From Gonatopus flavifemur (lineage: Eukaryota; Arthropoda; Insecta; Hymenoptera; Dryinidae): a stretch of 64,000 nucleotides of DNA. The notes beneath the pieces are model-generated. The model was not told the origin of the DNA. It searched no databases and worked only from the letters and a program-made list of their open reading frames with translations. The translations under genes were made by a program, and so were the position numbers. The stretch spans positions 51,987,006 to 52,051,005 of the forward strand of contig JAFFJZ010000003.1 in NCBI GenBank assembly GCA_018340375.1. The letters run 5' to 3'. Each line of letters opens with the position of its first letter. The first letter of the stretch is position 1. Below, piece after piece: positions 56,921 to 64,000 of this stretch.

Positions 56921-57844
56921 CAGTGGGTGGCCAAATTATTAGGCCACAATTGAGATTATTGAGATTACTCCAAAGTTGGATATCTCAGTGAAAAATTATC
57001 GTAAGGAAACAAATGAATACGCAATTTCAAGGGCAAAGTCTACTCTTTGAGCATCATTTGACCTCTTTGGTCTATCATGTTTGCCCGACAACCTACATCG
57101 CATTAAGTATGAGCATTTTGCTCGATATTTCCTCAGTTTTTCAAACAGAAGGAGCTCGCAGGAAGATTAAAACATGGAAACACGAAAATAAACATTTTGT
57201 AGAGAATTTCCTCAGCTCCAAAACGCTTTTTTTATTTTCCTGGTAGAGTCATTTTCAGCGGAGTTATGTCATTTTTTATGACTTGTAATTTTGAGACGGT
57301 TAAGGGAACAAAAAATTTCCTTGGAGGAAAAAGTTTAGTTTTGCTATGTATTATACGAAAAAAAAATACTTCGAGAGGTTTTTGATTGCTTTCAAAAGTA
57401 TTTTCTGCGTATAATACATCTTAAAACAAATCTTTTTCTTTCATGGAGATTTTTTCCCCCCTCTACCGTCTCCAAATTACAAGTCATAAAACATGACATA
57501 ACTCCGCTAAAAATGACTCTACCAGGAAAATAAAAAAAGCGTTTTGGAGCTGAGGAAATTCTCTACAAAATGTTTATTTTCGTGTTTCCATGTTTTAATC
57601 TTCCTGCGAGCTCCTTCTGTTTGAAAAACTGAGGAAATATCGAGCAAAATGCTCATACTTAATGCGATGTAGGTTGTCGGGCAAACATGATAGACCAAAG
57701 AGGTCAAATGATGCTCAAAGAGTAGACTTTGCCCTTGAAATTGCGTATTCATTTGTTTCCTTACGATAATTTTTCCCTGAGATATTCAACTTTGGAGTAA
57801 TCTCAATAATCTCAATTGTGGCCTAATAATTTGGCCACCCACTG
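56921..57844. mobile_element. 924-bp palindromic foldback element, TA-flanked
   Basis: CAGTGGGTGGCCAAATTATT begins both ends in inverted orientation; TA at 56,919-56,920 and 57,845-57,846. The coordinates of matching points all sum to 114,765, so at least the outer ~325 bp of each arm align without any indel. Only about two differences were seen outside the mirrored 77-codon frames (57,013-57,246 plus and 57,519-57,752 minus), whose translations are identical. The central ~180 bp is a more diverged palindrome. Tc1/mariner-type ends; no transposase motif. Confidence 0.95.
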
Positions 57845-57846
57845 TA

Positions 57847-58514
57847 GGTCACCCACTATAAAGGATACCTCGATAATACCTATTAAGGCCCTAGATATAA
57901 TCTAGGATGCCTGGATGAATTTCTGCCCGGGAAGTTTTCATGCACGGAGATATGAAACGGTCTCAGGTCATTGTTGAACGGGACTCGTAAAATTGTCCAG
58001 AACTTTGGTGCTGAGAGAGAACTAACTCAGTTTCGATTGTTTCTTTCGGTGAGTATCAGTTGTTGGAATGTAATATTTCGGAGGTGATACCTCACTTTTT
58101 TTATTGACAAATATCATTCCTCCTTCTCCCCAACGATGGAAACTAATTTCTCTCGCCGGGTAAGAATACTTTGGAAGATAGTTCAAACACTAGTTTTAAC
58201 AGAATAATGTACATGAAAGTGAATAATGCGGTATAATAGAACGAGCCTACAGCTATGCAAGCTTGTACACTCATTTGTTCAACATTTCATAGGTGCAATG
58301 AAAAATATTTTCTACATTGAGAAAGAGATACATTTTGTAGTTAACAAACGTATGGTACTTGCTTATGGGGGAATGAATATTTGTTTGGATCACATATATT
58401 CTGTTATGATTATATCATTAATGATTAAGTCTTATCATGTGAAAATAAATGAAATAAAATAAACTCTGCATGAAATATTCATTTCTCCATAACCAAATAT
58501 ACATTTGTTAACTA
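57847..58514. other. AT-rich spacer
   Basis: The first ~100 bp resemble the right end of the 42,845 MITE family (GGATGCCTGGATGAATTTC, CCCGGG). No gene. Confidence 0.45.
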
Positions 58515-58766
58515 CACTGAAAAAAGAATTCATTCCAGTCAAATAAATATTTATTTGTCCTGTACCAAAGAAATATTTATTAGAATTCACAAAATATTCT
58601 TTGGAACCAAAATAATTTATTTGAATTAAATAGATCGTTTTAATCATTTATTTGATTCCAATAAATTATTTTGGTTCCAAAGAATATTTTGTCAATTCTA
58701 ATAAATATTTCTTTGATACAGGACAAATAAATATTCATTTGACTGGAATAAATTTTGTTTTCAGTG
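58515..58766. mobile_element. 252-bp foldback MITE, TA-flanked
   Basis: CACTGAAAAAAGAATTCATT on the left, inverted CACTGAAAACAAAATTTATT on the right; the arms then pair through CCAGTCAAATAAATATT and GGACAAATAAATATT blocks to the centre. TA at 58,513-58,514 and 58,767-58,768. Confidence 0.9.
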
Positions 58767-60240
58767 TATAGATGAAGTTTTTTTTCGGTGTAAATTCTAC
58801 ATTATAGACAATGTTACATTATATATTGTGAAATTTTTTATGTAAAGACCAGATGCACTTCGTCGTCTTTCTATGCAGTCAACTTTCACAGTTTCCTCTT
58901 TTCCGTGAATCATCCTTTTAAACGGGTGGAGTGTTTTTTTTTTGCGGACACTTGATGTATTCGTTTTTTTATTAAGAAAATGAAACTGAGCGATTTGAGA
59001 TGAAAAAGAAATTTGCTTCTGATACATTCGATACACTACATGCATCATTGTAGCTTAAAATTAGGAGGTCAACATCATTGCTAAAATGATTTGAATAATG
59101 AAAAGATAAACGCAAATTCAATTATCTGACAACTCTGATGATAATCTACGACATTTAATGTATTTTTTTCACCAGGATTGGTGTAGGAATAATGCTATTT
59201 TCCCATTTTTATCAGTCCTGTTAGAAATTTCTGCACCAATTTTGATGTTTGTGCTGGAAGTTGTTTTCAAATAAGTGCGTAGATTGAGTTTCATACACAT
59301 TTTACATCAAATTTAATGTACTTTATAGTTGTTCCATGTTTTTGTACATCAAATTTAATTGGAAATGTGTATGAATCTAAATTCATGTACGCGATTAAAA
59401 AAAACTTTCAGATATTTTTGAAAAAGGACAAATATTTGGCCAAAACATCTCCTCGCTGGTTAAAGATACCATCAATATTATTTTATTATATATTATCATA
59501 TTATTTTATTTATGTGTTTGAATCGTGTTTCTATGTTGGAATCGATCGGTTTAATGGAATTTTTCAACCAAGGCTGATTTGACCATGAAAATATAAAAAT
59601 TTTGTTTAAAAAAAAATATACAATATCCAATAGTTTATGAGCAATAAAAAAGCTCAATTACAAGAAAGAATTTTGAGAAATGATTATTCATTGTTTGGTT
59701 TGCGTATACTTGTTGAATCGGAAACAGCATCACACAGGGGAAAGAGATCTTCAAAAATTAGTCACATAAAGTTCACAGCCGTACAGTAGGAAATTTTCGT
59801 ATATTTATGGACAAAAATCCGCCATCGACTTAATTTTGATCTATATAATGTTGATGAATGTTCTCTTCAAATACTCAGGAAGAGTTTTACTTTCACGTAT
59901 CACTGCAACATGTTAGTTTGCGGTGATGGACATTTTATGAAATTCAAGAACTCGATATATTTTTGACAAAAAAAATATCGATACTGTTTAACTGTCGATT
60001 CACTAAGACCTTTTTATCAACTCTGATTGGATTTTTCTCAGGATAAGTTGATTATCACAAAAAATAGTGCAGAGATATATTAAACTTGGAACTCCTGAGT
60101 TACGGATAGCCGATATTTAACATTATCGATACTTTTTATTAAACTTTGATAAAATTCTGATCGATATCAAGGTCAATATAAACTCGAAAAATTCTCTATA
60201 AAAAGTATCGATACTGTCAAATATCGCCGATCCCTATTCT
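58767..60240. other. AT-rich region with three TATCGATA octamers
   Basis: No gene recognised. TATCGATA occurs at 59,976, 60,124 and 60,206. Confidence 0.4.
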
Positions 60241-60252
60241 GAGTATTGAAAA

Positions 60253-60447
60253 ATGAAATTTATCAACATCGGAAGAGGATTGAATCAATACAGATTTTTG
60301 TCTATGAATACACCGAAATCGCTCACTGTGAGCCACCCCTATCCTGAGTATTTAAAAATGAAATTTATCAACAACGGAAGAGAATTGAATCAATACGGAT
60401 TTTTGTCTATGAATACACCGAAGTCGCTCACTGTGAGTCACCCTTGA
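60253..60447 (+). repeat. 105-bp tandem duplication, open in one frame
   Basis: Two copies starting ATGAAATTTATCAACA at 60,253 and 60,358. 105 is a multiple of three, so one 64-codon frame crosses both copies (MNTPKSLTVSHP appears twice). No family recognised; probably not a gene. Confidence 0.8.
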
Positions 60448-60449
60448 TA

Positions 60450-63116
60450 TGTGGCATAATAAATTATATCACGTCGCATTGTGATTTGTAGGCACATAAA
60501 AAAAATTCAAACTCACTGATGGAAATTACAGAAATTGCCATTCCTCATAGTGATTTGTAAAGATACTACATACCATTACACTTTGTCATACACATCGCAT
60601 AATTAGTGAATTGCATAGCTCATTCTACTGAAAGCATATTTAGAAGAAAGATTGTCAATGCAGGGAAAAACAGCATCCTTGAAGAATATTTGGACACTGA
60701 GAGAAATGGATTGGTGAAATACAGCATTGATTTCCATATTATTCAATAGAATTATCAATTGCTGAAATATTATTAATAGATCTTATAAGTTCATCCAAAT
60801 TTACCCAACTTATGCAAAACCTTAATAAAATGTTCAATAAATATTATCATACGTTCCGTTTTGTAATCATTACATATTCAAAAAGGATGTACAACGATAT
60901 TTCTTATAAACTACAGTGAACACTCCATCAATTGATAGTCTTATGATGTGAGAAATAATAGTGTCACATAACTATGAATAATAACTCCATCAAAAAGTAA
61001 AATATTTGAATACCTTGTAGCTTTCATTCCTACTTGTGAAATGATTTTCCCCAAATTACTGAGCAATGTTCAATATGAACATTATATATTCATGTAGCTT
61101 TGTTGTGCGTATCTCTATCGTATATAAATATGTATTGTCTACGACACGTATTTTGGAAACATTAGTGAACTTTCAAGAATATTCTTGTTTTCATATTTTC
61201 CAGTGATTGGTTCGTAACCTTTTGAGTACAGATTACTGTCTAGTTCACTAAAATCTGCGCTCATCCCCACTACCACCTACTCTAGATCAACGCTTGTGCG
61301 TGCAGTGCGTGCTTCTAATTCATTTCTCATCGACTTGTGTTGAACTTTAAAAATAATTCCCTTTCATCCTCAGATCTTCATTTTGAATTGACAGCATATT
61401 CTTAATGTTTTAGTGTAGCATATAAATTTTTGGCATATTTTAGATGCAATCTATGTCAAAAGTAGAGGGTAGTCTTGATTTTAAAATTTGATTTTCTCGT
61501 CGAAATTTATTTTGCTTATAACAGAAAGAATAGAGTTGGTTTAACATCTTATTGAAACTTGAGCCAATTGTTTGATTACATATTACGCAATATTAGGTTT
61601 ATTTAAAACCCATACAACACAAAAATTCCACCTGTATTCATATAGAATTCTTCATGAATTCTCAGAAACCAAAGAGTATTGAATATGAATTCTCTCTGAA
61701 CTGTATTGCTGTCTAGGGGTTTTTAGAACATGATTTGAAACACTGAAAAAATACTGTACGGAGAGATATTTTAAATAAACTCACGCATTTTTGCGTACAT
61801 TATTCACAAAAAATTGATTTGAGTCCTAGCGCTTGTGTCACATTAATGCAATTATTATTATTTGTGTTAGGAAATCGGTCTTTTGAAATTGATATTCAAT
61901 TACTGAATCCATTAGAATTTCACCTTTCTTACTGCATGATATTGGTTGATCAAATATGCCGCAAAAATCAACAAGTAGACCATTATATTTCAATAAATAA
62001 GGATCGAAATATTTGACAGGCATAATGGTGAAATTTCACTAAACTGCTTAGTGAGGATTCGTTCAACCGAATTTACATACTTCTCTATATTGTAAAGTGA
62101 TGGACAATATTTTATTGCGTAGCTTATACTCCAATGTATATAAAATAATCCTTTGTTCTCTTAATATCGCGTGGTATATTAGATATGGGATGATTATAAT
62201 TGAGAATAAAGGAACGTTTATCTAAAATCCCCATGTCTCACTCAATTATCATACTTTTCAATACCTATAACTGGAATTTTGGTAATGTTTATATAATCTC
62301 TTCTCTCAGTGTAGTGAGTTTACCGAAAATTCATCATCGTTTATCTTTCATTCCTAAGTATGTTTTTTACGTTGGCCGGAATTTTCCACTATTCAGAATG
62401 TGTACTTTAGGCAATGTGTTTAATGCGTTGTCGGATATCGATTTCTTCAACTTGAGTATTGGTCCTTTTTCTGGGCGATTATTTAGAGATCTAGTCTTAT
62501 GATATTGGGTATGCGTATCACTTCACTCTTTAGTTATTTTATTGATTAATGTGGTTATTTAGGTGTTTAATTTTATGCGCAAGTTATATTTACGCATTCA
62601 AATACTTTATTTTTATTGATGGTTCTCTCAACCCGTTTTGCTGGATGAATAAAATTCGAAGTCTGAAGAGTCGGCGATTTTTGGAGTTACTCCTCATTTT
62701 TAATACAAATTTTGAAGAAAGTTCTTAATCACCTCCAAATTTTATGGAATCATTTGCTCAATTATTTCAAACCATTCGGTAGATTTATGTTGCTGAAGTC
62801 TAAATCGTTTATAGAAACGAAACGAAAATTCTAATTCACAAAATCTGATAAATCATCGTTATTAAATTTCTCAAATTAATTCCTTGGAAATGGAAACATT
62901 ATTCAAATAATATATTTCGTATTATTTCGGGTCTTCAGGAACTGAATATGTCTTTATTCGATCATTGATTCGTTTCAATAAACGATTTAAACTTCAGCAA
63001 CATTGACTTTTCGTAAATTTCACATTATTTGTAAAATATATGTAATACATCTTCAAAATATCGAAGGAAATATATGAATTTCACTTGACATCCCTGATGA
63101 AGAGGAATCGTATCTA
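60450..63116. other. AT-rich region without recognised features
   Basis: Only short frames without family features; no inverted or tandem repeat of note. Confidence 0.4.
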
Positions 63117-63372
63117 CACCCAGAAAAAAGTTACCTCAAAAATTATTCTGCTTTACAGCAAAGTAGGAACAAAGTCACATTTTGGGGTGGTGTATTATAT
63201 TTTGTCATTGAAATTACTATACTGTCTATCAATAAATAACAGAATTCTGTCACTCTTCACTAGAAAGCAAAGTAATTCTAATGACAAAATATAATACATA
63301 ACCCCAAAATGTGATTCTGTCCCTACTTCACTATAAAGTGTAGTAATTTTTTAGGTAACTTTTCTTTGCGTG
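63117..63372. mobile_element. 256-bp foldback MITE, TA-flanked
   Basis: CACCCAGAAAAAAGTTACCT on the left, inverted CACGCAAAGAAAAGTTACCT on the right; TA at 63,115-63,116 and 63,373-63,374. The inner arms share ACATTTTGGGGT and TATTATATTTTGTCATT. Confidence 0.9.
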
Positions 63373-63685
63373 TATATTGAGAATTGTCTTGAACGTGGAT
63401 TGAAGTACATACCGTACCTGAAGCGGAACATTCGGGGGGCATGAAACACAACGCAAGTAAAACACAAATTCCATAGAATTCGGACTCCACTCATAGAAGA
63501 GTGATTTCAAATCGGATAAAAAGAATGTAAAATATAATAGAAAAATCATTGAAGCATCCTTAGATTTTCGCTTTTCCTTTGTATATGACACGCCTCCCTT
63601 TTCCCAGGGATTCTTCATTGGATGATGTTTTGTTTTTCTAAATGCAGACATGATTGAAATTGAACTGTTCGATAAATGTACTCAC
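63373..63685. other. probable intron of the minus-strand gene
   Basis: If the exon at 63,686-63,817 is real, this is the intron downstream of it; nothing else was seen. The minus-strand frame 63,331-63,651 has no family features. Confidence 0.3.
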
Positions 63686-63817
63686 CTATTCCTGCCAAGA
63701 ACCAGAGTTGTTAAGAATCTACTATCCTGGAATTTGAGTTGCTCCTCTCTCGTAGTGATAGGGGTTGCGGTGCTCAGAGCACCGGACTTCCGTTGCCTCA
63801 TGTTGTACCAAATAGAT
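63686..63817 (-). CDS. candidate internal exon of a host gene
   Basis: On the minus strand a 132-bp block is bounded by an acceptor (TATGTGTATTGATGTTTGCAG, preceded by a T run) and a consensus donor (GTGAGT, 63,680-63,685). One frame is open throughout, starting one base into the exon and ending with two spare bases; the other two frames have stops. The open frame includes IWYNMRQRKSGALSTATP and ends LTTLVLGRNR. It is GC-richer than its flanks and not repeated in the window. I do not recognise the family; partner exons would lie beyond 64,000 and to the left. Confidence 0.45.
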
Positions 63818-64000
63818 CTGCAAACATCAATACACATAAAAAAATTCCAATTGTATTTGCATTGTTTTCTCAGTCATTTTGACTGATTTTTGAGAATTGC
63901 AGTCCACAGCACTTGGATAATAGTAGTTTAAAAATCATGTTTGGAATGTTCAATGCACGCATGCTGGTGAATTAAAATGATTGTTTGTTTTTACGCGAAT

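Noticed and set aside
57013..57752. A pair of identical 77-codon genes on opposite strands
   Set aside because: They are the mirrored arms of one palindromic element. No start context, domain or composition supports coding.

Overview
This is nuclear DNA of an arthropod, most likely an insect. It is AT-rich and spliceosomal, and almost every recognisable protein belongs to an insect-type transposable element: a BEL/Pao retrotransposon, an RTE-like non-LTR element, piggyBac, Transib (the RAG1-like family) and four mariners. No bacterial, rRNA, true tRNA or CRISPR feature was seen. The species cannot be named from the sequence.

Layout. 1-2,470: decayed BEL/Pao pol 3' end and possible LTR. 2,805-3,075: mariner remnant. 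3,690-5,880: 3'-truncated RTE-like element with a well-conserved endonuclease. 5,887-10,268: piggyBac-like element holding a broken transposase, a 26-bp hairpin minisatellite and four 281-bp repeats. 10,273-24,731: a ~226-bp tandem repeat that has taken several insertions. The largest is a pogo/Tigger-like insertion (13,510-24,552). It encloses a Transib with 626-bp inverted repeats ending in CACAGTG (13,643-23,830). That in turn holds two degraded Transib genes and a second Transib element (18,390-23,196) with an uninterrupted 727-residue transposase. 24,743-26,842: an AT-rich inverted-repeat element containing a CCCTGG-ended element, which contains a nearly intact mariner. 27,050-32,460: more tandem repeats, a mariner split by a second copy of the same CCCTGG-ended element, and tRNA-like modules. 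32,460-47,000: mostly AT-rich sequence with scattered foldback MITEs. 47,300-50,000: tandem repeats split by a CCCTGG-ended element. 51,865-52,617: a small spliced glutamine-rich gene. 53,650-57,844: a large imperfect palindrome, a fourth mariner, and a 924-bp foldback whose arms are nearly identical. 58,500-63,400: two more foldback MITEs in otherwise featureless DNA. 63,686-63,817: one well-formed minus-strand exon, probably part of a host gene extending both ways.

The genes do not form a pathway. The window is a layered record of insertion. Several layers can be peeled back because target-site duplications, empty paralogous sites or a restored repeat period show what was inserted where. 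The most notable content is the intact-looking Transib transposase with RSS-heptamer-like element ends, followed by the hairpin minisatellite with paired stem changes, the tRNA-like modules inside a terminal-inverted-repeat element, and several long foldbacks able to give double-stranded RNA if transcribed.
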